DNA from: Verrucomicrobiia bacterium | GTDB lineage: Bacteria; Verrucomicrobiota; Verrucomicrobiia; Opitutales; Opitutaceae | Reading direction: 5' to 3' | DNA: 5,430 nt | Assembly (NCBI GenBank): GCA_030424825.1 | Contig: JAUHWE010000364.1 | Coordinates: 1-5,430 of the forward strand | Shown here: positions 1 through 5,430 of the stretch, piece after piece | How the letters are laid out: every line of letters begins with the position of its first letter | How positions within the stretch are numbered: position 1 is the stretch's first letter | Notes under the pieces: generated by a model | Database searches by the model: none | Told to the model about the DNA's origin: nothing | Seen by the model: only the letters and a program-made list of their open reading frames with translations | Made by a program: the position numbers and the translations under genes

Positions 1-899
1 TGAACCCCTACCGCAGACATCTTAGCTTGTGGCATCTCTCGTTGGATTAGATCATAGACCAGTTTGCTCCGACGTACCCGTTCCTGGCTTAAGTTGAGGG
101 CTAGCGTCTCGTGCTGTTTTCCATAAGGGTAGATGTCGGGCGAGTTCCGAAGGCCGAGCTTTACGTAAATAGGCGCTGCAAACTCGATCATATCTGGCGT
201 CTCAAAATGGCGGACGAACCCCCCAAGCCCGTCTGGAGCCTCGATGTAGACGTCGAGGGGGACATCGATGGTCTGCCGAATCGCGCTCAGTTGAGCAGTG
301 GAAAGGTCGGTCGAGACATTGATCGTGTCTGATCCAATTTCCTCGAGTAGTTTGCAGGATGCTGGATTGGCCGGGGCGAGAATGGCCGAGGATTTTATTA
401 TGAGATTAGAAGGGAGGTCGCCTTGGTCGCGAAGCTGTTTGATGATTTGGATAAGGCCAAGGTCCGCGATGAGAAAGGACCGAATTCCCAAGTCACAGGC
501 CCGGAACACATCGTCGAGACTGTAGCGTAGCTGCTCTGCCCCGCGTACTTGCCATTGGATGAGTTTGCCGACGGGAGCATTCCAGAGGCCCCCGACATCG
601 AAATTCGCTCTGGGAGTTGTGAATAGGCAGACCTCGATATTGCGTTCCGCCCCGAGTTGAACAAAGGACTTTATCTGGACATCACTCAGCATCTGAATAC
701 CGCTCCCTTGACTGATCCGATGGACCGGACAACCGATTTTGTCGGCTTCGTTTAAGATATTCTGAAAAGCTTCGGGCGTTTCCGTACTGGGTATTTCAAT
801 ACGATATTGGGCACCGTCTTTGAACGCTTTGGGTGAGGCGATGTTCGAGTCGTTTGCCGGCAAGCCAAGGCGTTTGAGAGCATCAATTGATTTTTTCAT
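1..899 (-). CDS. U32-peptidase-like TIM-barrel protein (C-terminus cut by window edge)
   Basis: An uninterrupted minus-strand frame gives 299 residues from the ATG at 899-897 and runs off the left edge. It begins MKKSIDALKRLGLPAND, matching how I recall this family starting. Recognisable family stretches follow in order: YRIEIPS (about 32-38), VHRISQGSG (59-67), LFTTPRANFDVGG (92-104), ANPA (177-180), NVSTDLS (194-200), DVYIEAPDGLGGFVRH (216-231) and KLGLRNSPDIYPYG (247-260). I recognise these from proteins annotated as U32 family peptidases in Actinobacteria and Verrucomicrobiota. The U32 signature, which has a Cys-containing 'G-x-C-x-hydrophobic-S' core, is not visible, so protease activity is doubtful. 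There is no signal peptide, so it is probably cytoplasmic. No Shine-Dalgarno sequence is seen before the ATG. It is divergent from a GntR regulator, which suggests a metabolic role under that regulator's control. The family call is fairly sure; the function is unknown. Confidence 0.72.
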   Translation of the reverse strand, partial: MKKSIDALKRLGLPANDSNIASPKAFKDGAQYRIEIPSTETPEAFQNILNEADKIGCPVHRISQGSGIQMLSDVQIKSFVQLGAERNIEVCLFTTPRANFDVGGLWNAPVGKLIQWQVRGAEQLRYSLDDVFRACDLGIRSFLIADLGLIQIIKQLRDQGDLPSNLIIKSSAILAPANPASCKLLEEIGSDTINVSTDLSTAQLSAIRQTIDVPLDVYIEAPDGLGGFVRHFETPDMIEFAAPIYVKLGLRNSPDIYPYGKQHETLALNLSQERVRRSKLVYDLIQREMPQAKMSAVGV

Positions 900-923
900 A
901 ATGATTGTCGGATAGTCGTGGCG

Positions 924-952
924 AAGTGAGCAGTGGGTCGCTGCCGTCACTT
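924..952 (-). repeat. Imperfect inverted repeat in the leader of the U32-like gene
   Basis: A ten-base left arm AAGTGAGCAG (924-933) pairs with CTGC (941-944) plus TCACTT (947-952). There is a 7-base loop and a 2-base CG bulge in the right arm. It ends 24 bases before the start codon of the leftward U32-like gene. If transcription starts upstream of it, the mRNA leader could fold into this hairpin; otherwise it could be a protein-binding site. No U-tract follows on the minus strand, so it is not a typical terminator. Confidence 0.4.
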
Positions 953-1160
953 AATAATTGAGTCGCAAGAATCTTTGGACGAGAGCTTTCTAAGCTATCT
1001 TCTGCGAGAGGCTTGATTCCCTTTTATTCCAGAGAGAGTCTAGCCCATCGGTTCGATGTAGCGTGAAACAATGGTTAGAGCCTGAAAGAAAAATTGATCG
1101 ATTCCTGAAAAGCCATGTCTCTGATTACGATGTTAATGGAAGTCCATCCGAACGCCTATT

Positions 1161-1192
1161 GCTTTTTGATTCGATCGAATCTGGAAAAAAGC
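1161..1192. promoter_or_regulatory. Candidate operator: 14-bp perfect palindrome inside a longer inverted repeat
   Basis: GATTCGATCGAATC at 1168-1181 is perfectly self-complementary. It is flanked by GCTTTTT (1161-1167) and AAAAAGC (1186-1192), which are also complementary, with only the four bases 1182-1185 unpaired. The site lies about 108 bp before the GntR start and about 262 bp before the U32-like start. A long perfect palindrome in a divergent spacer next to a regulator gene suggests a dimeric repressor or activator site. Which protein binds it cannot be read from the sequence. It is not a convincing intrinsic terminator because no gene ends nearby. Confidence 0.45.
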
Positions 1193-1236
1193 GCCGAAGA
1201 AACTACAGGGGGTTATCGTGATAGGTTCTATTTTAA

Positions 1237-1263
1237 GTCAAATTTTGTTGTGTGTGGTCAAAT
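1237..1263 (+). promoter_or_regulatory. Direct heptamer repeat in the probable GntR-gene promoter
   Basis: GTCAAAT occurs at 1237-1243 and again at 1257-1263, exactly 20 bp apart, or about two helical turns, in the AT-rich stretch before the regulator. A weak promoter can be drawn across it (TTGTTG at 1245-1250, TACATT at 1269-1274, 18-bp spacing), but the match to the sigma-70 consensus is poor. The repeat may be chance. Confidence 0.2.
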
Positions 1264-1273
1264 AGCGCTACAT

Positions 1274-1284
1274 TGATACTATCA
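1274..1284 (+). promoter_or_regulatory. Candidate GntR-family operator (11-bp dyad) at the regulator start
   Basis: TGATACTATCA is a perfect dyad of two 5-base half sites around a single central C, ending 4 bases before the regulator ATG. FadR-type GntR proteins bind short palindromes of about this size as dimers, often in their own promoters. Position and symmetry therefore fit an autoregulatory operator that would block transcription start or early elongation. It also contains TACTAT (1277-1282), which could act as a weak -10 element. This is an inference from symmetry and position only. Confidence 0.4.
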
Positions 1285-1288
1285 TTCG

Positions 1289-2068
1289 ATGAATCAAGCC
1301 TATATGAGAAATCGGATTGCCCATACCTATCCGTCTCGGAGTTTACACGGATCGATCGTCCACGAACTCGGGGAGAAGATCGTCTCCGGCGTCTACGCAC
1401 CCGGATCGACTTTGCCGATCGAGGAAGAGTTGCGTGAGGAGCTTGGGGTGAGCCGAAACGCGCTTCGGGAAGCCGTCAAGGTTTTGTCAGCCAAGGGATT
1501 ATTGAAGGTTAAAACCCGTACAGGAACCTGTGTCCAACCTCGGGAGAACTGGCATTTGACCGACCCTGATGTCCTTTCCTGGTCGATGAGTGGAGCCGTT
1601 GACCGTGACTTGATCTCATGGTTGACGGAATTTCGCAAAGTGATTGAGCCGGCGGCCGCTGAAATGGCGGCTAGCCGAGCGACTAAGGACGAGCGAGAGG
1701 GGATTATGCTCTGTATGAAAGCGCTAGAAATCGCGTGTGACCAATTGGATGCGGGTGAGTGCTCGATGGAAAAATGCGTTGATGTCGATATGTCGTTTCA
1801 CGAATCGATATTCTCTGCGGCGGGCAATCCTTTCTTGCAATCGGTAACGGCCAATATCGGGGCGGCACTGGCTTTGAGTCGCACTGTGACGGACGGTGTT
1901 CCGGGGGCGTTAAGGCGTTCGCTTCCGAACCATCGAAAAGTGGCCTTGGCAGTTGTCGAAGGCCGGACGTTGGATGCGAGATCTGCAATGTTAGCGCTTT
2001 GCGAGGGTGTCGCGGAAGATGTTGAGAAAGCCTTGGGTGATCCTCCCATTAGTCCGAAGGGTCGATAG
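1289..2068 (+). CDS. GntR-family transcriptional regulator, FadR/FCD type (DgoR-like)
   Basis: This is a 259-residue cytoplasmic DNA-binding regulator, a usual length for FadR-type members. The N-terminal winged helix-turn-helix spans about residues 18-83: LHGSIVHELGEKIVSG, then GSTLPIEEELREELGVSRNALREAV as recognition region, then KGLLKVKTRTGTCV as wing. The linker WHLTDPDVLSW (88-98) is characteristic of the DgoR sugar-acid subgroup. The C-terminal all-helical FCD ligand domain covers about 105-248 and carries the conserved EFRKVIEP with Arg115. Of the usual metal ligands, Asp167, His171 and His215 are present. The expected third His near 237 is Leu, followed by Cys238. The effector is probably a carboxylated metabolite. 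Two starts are possible, ATG at 1289 and ATG at 1304; neither has a Shine-Dalgarno sequence and the family-conserved part begins after both. It is divergent from the U32-like gene, its likeliest target. Confidence 0.93.
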   Translation: MNQAYMRNRIAHTYPSRSLHGSIVHELGEKIVSGVYAPGSTLPIEEELREELGVSRNALREAVKVLSAKGLLKVKTRTGTCVQPRENWHLTDPDVLSWSMSGAVDRDLISWLTEFRKVIEPAAAEMAASRATKDEREGIMLCMKALEIACDQLDAGECSMEKCVDVDMSFHESIFSAAGNPFLQSVTANIGAALALSRTVTDGVPGALRRSLPNHRKVALAVVEGRTLDARSAMLALCEGVAEDVEKALGDPPISPKGR

Positions 2069-2206
2069 GAATATCTCACAATCGGAAATCTTTGATCGCT
2101 TTTATTGGGAACATCGCTCTTGTTTTGCGCTCGTATTGTGAATCCATCGATCCCTGCTTTTCGTACTGAGAGAGAAAACTACGAAATTACCATTCCCAAA
2201 TATTTT

Positions 2207-4225
2207 ATGAAATTGCATTTCTTTTCTGCTGCCGCATTGGCAGCGTTCTTGTTTTGTACTAATTTGTCGGCCCAAACGCTGCAATTGAAGTCGGCAAAGT
2301 CGCTTGATGATTTGACGGCCCAGATCGCTGGAGATCCCGTTGAGGTCCAGCTTTCCGAGTATTTTGAAATTGAGGGCGTTACGGGTCAAATCGTGGAAAT
2401 GAAATTTGATGAAGGGATCGTGAACATCGAGATGCTTTCTGAAGTTGCCCCCCTGAATGTGGCGAACTTTCTGAGCTACGTTGACGATGGCACGTTCGAC
2501 AACACGATTATCCATCGGTCGATCGCGGATTTCGTTATCCAAGGAGGCAGCTTCACTGCGACGCTCCCCGTTGAATCCGTGGTCACGAGGGATCCGGTGG
2601 TGAACGAATTTAATCTATCGAATTTGAGGGGGACGCTCTCGATGGCGAAACTGCCTGATCTTCCGGATAGCGCGACGAGCGGGTACTTCATTAATATGGC
2701 GGACAATTCCGAAGAGCTGGATACTCAAAATGAGGGATTTACGGTTTTCGCCCGTGTGATTGGCTCGGGGATGGACGTGGCAGACGCGATCCATGCGGTG
2801 CCCACCTATTCTCTTTACTTGGATAACAGCGGATTTCCTTATGACAATTTTCCGTTGGGTGGTGAGGCCGACGATGATGTCACCGTTGAATTCATGGTTG
2901 AGCTGGAAACGGCCAGACGGGTAACGGCATTCCCTGATTCAGACGGAAACCCTTCAATGGTCGTGTTTACTGCCTCTAGTTCAGCTCCGGATATCGCGGA
3001 CGTTTCTCTGGATGGATCCGTGTTGCAGATTACTCCCGGGGATTCCGGTCTGGGAACCGCGACGATTACGGTTACCGCCACCGACTCCAACGGAAACGAA
3101 GTCGAAGGGACGTTTGACGTTCAATTGGAACCGATCGCTCCTTTCTTCGTGACGCAGCCAATGCCCAGGGCAGTGGAAATCGGTCGTCCCGTAACGGTTT
3201 CAGCTGAGGTGGAAACGGTTTTGACCGCTACCTACCAGTGGAGCTTGAATGGTACGCCGATTCCCGAAGCGACGGAATCGACCTACACGGTCGCTTCGTT
3301 TTCGAATGAGAATGCCGGAGATTACACGCTCAGTGTCACTAACGCTGAAGGAACAAGTGTTTCCGCGGCAGCAAATCTTACGGCCATTGAGGAGTCAGCC
3401 CGTTTGATCAATATTTCAACTCGTGGAGTCGCCCGCTCAGGGGAGTCGGCCATGATTGTGGGCTATTATCTGAGTGGCCCTTCAGGAGAAAAAGAGATGA
3501 TCGTACGAGCCATTGGTCCTGACTTGCTCAATCGGGAAATCCAAGGGGCCATGCTAGACCCTCAAATTCGACTGCTTTCGGTAGGAGGAAACGTAAGCTT
3601 GAGTAACGACAATTGGGGTACGGGCAACGACCTTGATTATTTGGCGGAGTTGATGCCGCGTTCGGGCGCTTCGACACTAGAGGTGGGCAGCAAGGATTCG
3701 GTAATCGCCGATTCGTTCCCAATTTCTGGGTACACTGCGCTTATAGGGCCGAACATTGGAGAGTCCGATGGAATTGTACTCGCCGAGGCGTTTGATGCGG
3801 ATGATGACCGTTTAAACAGTGATGTGCGACTTTTCAATATTGCCACACGAGCGGAAGTGGGTGAGGGAGAAAACGTCCTCATTGCTGGCTTTTGGGTGAC
3901 CGGAGGAGAAAAGGCGAATCTCCTCGTAAGAGCGATTGGCCCTGGCTTGGCAAATGAGGGGGTTCAAAATCCGATTTCGGATATACAATTAAAAGTAGTT
4001 GATGGAGCGGGAAACACAGTTGCCTCATCTGATGATTGGGGAGACTCGCCCTTCAAGGATTCACTGGTGCGTGAAATGATTGGAGCGGGCGCTGAGGTGC
4101 CAGAGGAAGGCAGCAAGGATGCGGCAACAATTGTAACTCTCGATCCTGGAGGATACTCAGTGGTCGTTAGTGGAGTTGGGGGCGAGACCGGAGTCGGTCT
4201 GGTTGAGGTGTTCGAAATCCGCTAG
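2207..4225 (+). CDS. Secreted multidomain cyclophilin-type peptidyl-prolyl cis-trans isomerase
   Basis: The protein has 672 residues from ATG 2207. That start is chosen because it opens a clear signal peptide (MKLHFFSAAALAAFLFCTNLSA, cleavage likely after Ala22); the same frame extends upstream only to a TTG with an unconvincing leader. A cyclophilin domain spans about 60-200: TVANFLSYV-type NVANFLSYV (85-92), IIHRSIADFVIQGG (101-114) with catalytic-type Arg104, Phe109 and Gln112, GTLSMA (142-147) and FTVFARV (178-184). The Gln normally found in the SQFF motif is Gly159. Cadherin-like segments flank it (about 32-56 and 252-307), then an Ig-like domain (about 312-394, YQWSLNG, NAGDYTLSVTN). 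Two tandem modules of about 130 residues end the protein (399-529 and 539-672). It probably acts at the cell surface or outside the cell. There is no PEP-CTERM or LPXTG anchor. Substrate unknown; isomerase activity is inferred from the fold. Confidence 0.88.
   Translation: MKLHFFSAAALAAFLFCTNLSAQTLQLKSAKSLDDLTAQIAGDPVEVQLSEYFEIEGVTGQIVEMKFDEGIVNIEMLSEVAPLNVANFLSYVDDGTFDNTIIHRSIADFVIQGGSFTATLPVESVVTRDPVVNEFNLSNLRGTLSMAKLPDLPDSATSGYFINMADNSEELDTQNEGFTVFARVIGSGMDVADAIHAVPTYSLYLDNSGFPYDNFPLGGEADDDVTVEFMVELETARRVTAFPDSDGNPSMVVFTASSSAPDIADVSLDGSVLQITPGDSGLGTATITVTATDSNGNEVEGTFDVQLEPIAPFFVTQPMPRAVEIGRPVTVSAEVETVLTATYQWSLNGTPIPEATESTYTVASFSNENAGDYTLSVTNAEGTSVSAAANLTAIEESARLINISTRGVARSGESAMIVGYYLSGPSGEKEMIVRAIGPDLLNREIQGAMLDPQIRLLSVGGNVSLSNDNWGTGNDLDYLAELMPRSGASTLEVGSKDSVIADSFPISGYTALIGPNIGESDGIVLAEAFDADDDRLNSDVRLFNIATRAEVGEGENVLIAGFWVTGGEKANLLVRAIGPGLANEGVQNPISDIQLKVVDGAGNTVASSDDWGDSPFKDSLVREMIGAGAEVPEEGSKDAATIVTLDPGGYSVVVSGVGGETGVGLVEVFEIR
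3401..4222 (+). repeat. Two tandem C-terminal protein modules of about 130 residues
   Basis: Within the secreted isomerase, residues 399-529 (3401-3793) and 539-672 (3821-4222) are diverged copies of one module. Matching landmarks are RLINISTRG / RLFNIATRA, GESAMIVGYYLSG / GENVLIAGFWVTG, MIVRAIGPDL / LLVRAIGPGL, DNWG / DDWG, GSKDSVI / GSKDAAT, SGYTALIGPNIGESDGIVLAEAFD / GGYSVVVSGVGGETGVGLVEVFE (aligned by eye). This beta-rich module is common at the C-termini of large secreted Verrucomicrobiota proteins; its function is not known to me. The copies differ enough at DNA level that recent duplication is unlikely. Confidence 0.8.
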
Positions 4226-4253
4226 TAGAAATCCTTGTCGATTCAGACTGCAA

Positions 4254-5147
4254 TTAGAACAAGTCGAGCTGCTCTTGGTTTGCTTCTACCGTCTTCGTGT
4301 CGCTGGCGAAGGCGGGAAAGGGCTGCATAAGCGGGTTTAGCTTTTTGATTTGCTCGTGAAGCGCCCGAGCAAAGTAGGGGGCATAGGCTTCGTTGGGACA
4401 ATGCGTGAATATGAAAGGCCTTTTGCCTTCAAGTATCCATTTATTGATGATCGGTGCCCATTCTTTGAGCCACTTTAAATTGGCGGACAATTCGTTCTTG
4501 CCGACGAAACGAAGAAATGGATGTTGGCTTAGGGCTAACTTCCTAACCGGGGTTTGCGGCTTTCTGGATTGGGCCGAGGCTTCGTCCTCGTCGGCAGGTT
4601 CGCTCGCAAATAGGGGCCGACTATCGAAAATGACCTTATCCATATCCAATCGTTGGAGTAAGTCATCGAGCCGTTGTTCGTTGTCATTCTTGTCGTACCA
4701 GGTGATGTGTCGGGGTTCGACGGCGTAATTGAAATCTGATGGCAATGTCTCTAGGTATTTTTCCAAGACATCGAAATTGTTGCTGTTAAATGACGGAGGG
4801 AGTTGGAGAAAGCTGGGGCCAAGTCGCTCGCCATGATCAAGAATCTCGAGTACCTTGAGGAAGGATGCCGTCTCATCTGTGGCATCCGCAAGGCGGCGTT
4901 CGTGGGAGATGGTTTTGGGGAATTTAGGGCAGAATTTAAACCCCGGTCCCGTTTCTGCCATCCACCGTTCAATATTAGCCAAAGGCGGAATAGCGTAAAA
5001 AATAGAGTTTGCCTCTACCGTATTGAATATCGCGGCGTATTCCCGCAGCGAGTCACTGGATTCGACGTTGCGGTCGAAAACGGTTCCGATCCAATCGCGA
5101 CAGGTCCAAACGGGGCAACCGATGTGGTAGGATGCAGGTGCGAGCAT
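4254..5147 (-). CDS. DUF72 family (YecE-like) protein
   Basis: This 297-residue cytoplasmic protein has the DUF72 TIM-barrel pattern. Landmarks are YHIGCPVWTCRDWIG (7-21, in place of the usual GTSGWSY...W.G), FNTVEANSIFYAIP (41-54, the conserved 'VE-NSTFY' motif), GFKFCPKFPKTISH (69-82), LGPSFLQLPPSF (109-120), YAVEPRHITWYD (141-152, the conserved 'VE-RH-SW'), RKPQTPVR (195-202), FLRFVGK (211-217) and FTHCPNEAYAPYFARALH (247-264). The C-terminus QEQLDLF resembles tails I recall from this family. The biochemical function of DUF72 is not established. The ATG at 5147 is the only nearby start after an in-frame TGA at 5180-5178, which is also the hisI stop, so the gene follows hisI in the same frame with a 30-bp gap and probably shares its transcript. 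It is convergent with the isomerase gene; no terminator hairpin is visible between them. Confidence 0.92.
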   Translation of the reverse strand: MLAPASYHIGCPVWTCRDWIGTVFDRNVESSDSLREYAAIFNTVEANSIFYAIPPLANIERWMAETGPGFKFCPKFPKTISHERRLADATDETASFLKVLEILDHGERLGPSFLQLPPSFNSNNFDVLEKYLETLPSDFNYAVEPRHITWYDKNDNEQRLDDLLQRLDMDKVIFDSRPLFASEPADEDEASAQSRKPQTPVRKLALSQHPFLRFVGKNELSANLKWLKEWAPIINKWILEGKRPFIFTHCPNEAYAPYFARALHEQIKKLNPLMQPFPAFASDTKTVEANQEQLDLF

Positions 5148-5177
5148 GTCGATCGACTCGAAGTATTTGTTCGTAAA

Positions 5178-5430
5178 TCAGCCTTTACCGTAGACTTTTT
5201 CAGGGTCGAATAGTGGATCTCCTCCATCGTAAACGAGTTCTCCTGATGCGGAGTCCAGTTTTCGATAAAAACACGATTTGTATCCATTGTGACAGGACGC
5301 GCCATTTTCACCAATATCCGCCTTGCAAAGGATGACATCCTGGTCGCAGTCTGTGCGCAGCTCTTTCAAACGCTGTACTTGGCCGGAGGATTCGCCTTTT
5401 ACCCACAGCTTTCCGCGAGATCGGCTGAAA
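5178..5430 (-). CDS. hisI: Phosphoribosyl-AMP cyclohydrolase HisI (C-terminal part)
   Basis: The 83 C-terminal residues are present, and the start lies beyond the right edge. HisI opens the adenine ring of phosphoribosyl-AMP in the third step of histidine synthesis, in the cytoplasm. The diagnostic stretch reads SRSRGKLWVKGESSG (2-16 of the visible part), then RTDCDQD (25-31) with the three Asp of the Mg site and the first Zn Cys, then SCHNGYKSCFYR (45-56) with the other two Zn Cys. All these ligands are intact, so it should be active. The tail ending in FDPEKVYGKG is followed directly by the stop, so no HisE domain is fused at the C-terminus. The next gene on the same strand, DUF72, starts 30 bp downstream. 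Confidence 0.95.
   Translation of the reverse strand, partial: FSRSRGKLWVKGESSGQVQRLKELRTDCDQDVILCKADIGENGASCHNGYKSCFYRKLDSASGELVYDGGDPLFDPEKVYGKG

Larger units (their letters stand above)
900..1288. other. Divergent intergenic region with several inverted repeats
   Basis: This 389-bp spacer separates the starts of the U32-like gene (leftward) and the GntR regulator (rightward), so it must hold both promoters. I see no reading frame with a credible protein and no tRNA-like or recognised riboswitch structure. It contains an imperfect inverted repeat at 924-952, a small dyad CATCG-GTT-CGATG at 1046-1058, a 14-bp perfect palindrome at 1168-1181 inside a longer imperfect repeat, a direct repeat GTCAAAT at 1237-1243 and 1257-1263, and an 11-bp dyad at 1274-1284. 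The half nearer the regulator is AT-richer. No -35/-10 pair matches the sigma-70 consensus well on either strand. Confidence 0.7.

Noticed and set aside
111..664. Open frames on both strands within the first 700 bases
   Set aside because: They lie in other frames of the U32-like gene, whose continuous frame and family motifs explain the region.
1046..1058. Small dyad CATCG-GTT-CGATG in the divergent spacer
   Set aside because: A five-base stem of this kind is expected by chance in a spacer this long, and it cannot be extended.
2076..2141. Inverted heptamers TCACAAT (2076-2082) and ATTGTGA (2135-2141) between the regulator and isomerase genes
   Set aside because: The arms are 52 bp apart, cannot be extended, have no U-tract, and are compatible with chance; not a credible terminator.
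2105..2206. Upstream in-frame extension of the isomerase from a TTG codon
   Set aside because: The added 34 residues are charged and not family-like, and they would bury the clear signal peptide that begins at the ATG at 2207.
4226..4253. Possible bidirectional terminator between the convergent isomerase and DUF72 genes
   Set aside because: Only a 5-base CTTGT/ACAAG complement is visible, with one arm inside the DUF72 gene and no GC-rich stem or U-tract.
4803..5213. 136-residue plus-strand frame opposite the DUF72 gene
   Set aside because: It overlaps well-supported DUF72 and hisI coding sequence on the other strand and its translation matches no family I recognise.
1..5430. A novel defence system, CRISPR array, mobile element or integrated phage
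   Set aside because: No spaced repeats, transposase, integrase, nuclease or toxin-antitoxin signatures are visible; all recognised genes are metabolic, regulatory or secreted.

Overview
The window looks like chromosomal DNA from a member of the Verrucomicrobiota, most likely class Opitutae. The main reason is the architecture of the large secreted protein at 2207-4225: signal peptide, cyclophilin domain, Ig-like domains and paired C-terminal 'NISTRG / VRAIGP / DDWG / SGVGG-TGV-LVEV' modules. From memory this combination is typical of that group. Base composition is balanced, and none of the four visible starts has a strong Shine-Dalgarno sequence. The assignment is an inference, not a computed placement.

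Layout from left to right. (1) 1-899, minus strand: a TIM-barrel-type protein of the kind databases label 'U32 family peptidase'; its C-terminus is cut by the window edge. (2) 900-1288: a 389-bp divergent intergenic region with no convincing gene but several inverted repeats, including a 14-bp perfect palindrome (1168-1181) and an 11-bp dyad (1274-1284) just before the regulator's start codon. (3) 1289-2068, plus strand: a GntR-family regulator of the FadR/FCD type, closest to the DgoR (sugar-acid) subgroup. (4) 2207-4225, plus strand: the secreted multidomain cyclophilin-type peptidyl-prolyl isomerase. (5) 4254-5147, minus strand: a DUF72 (YecE-like) protein convergent with the previous gene, 28 bp apart. 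(6) 5178-5430, minus strand: the C-terminal 83 residues of HisI, phosphoribosyl-AMP cyclohydrolase, 30 bp upstream of the DUF72 gene and probably co-transcribed with it.

The U32-like gene and the GntR gene are divergent and share the palindrome-bearing spacer. This suggests that the regulator controls itself and the U32-like gene, perhaps in response to a sugar-acid metabolite. The secreted isomerase appears to be a stand-alone gene. The hisI-DUF72 pair is a housekeeping unit pointing leftward. I see no mobile element, CRISPR array, tRNA or rRNA, and no clear defence or other novel multi-gene system. The most interesting items are the U32-like/GntR pair with its palindromes, and the cyclophilin domain that appears to be inserted into a cadherin-like fold.
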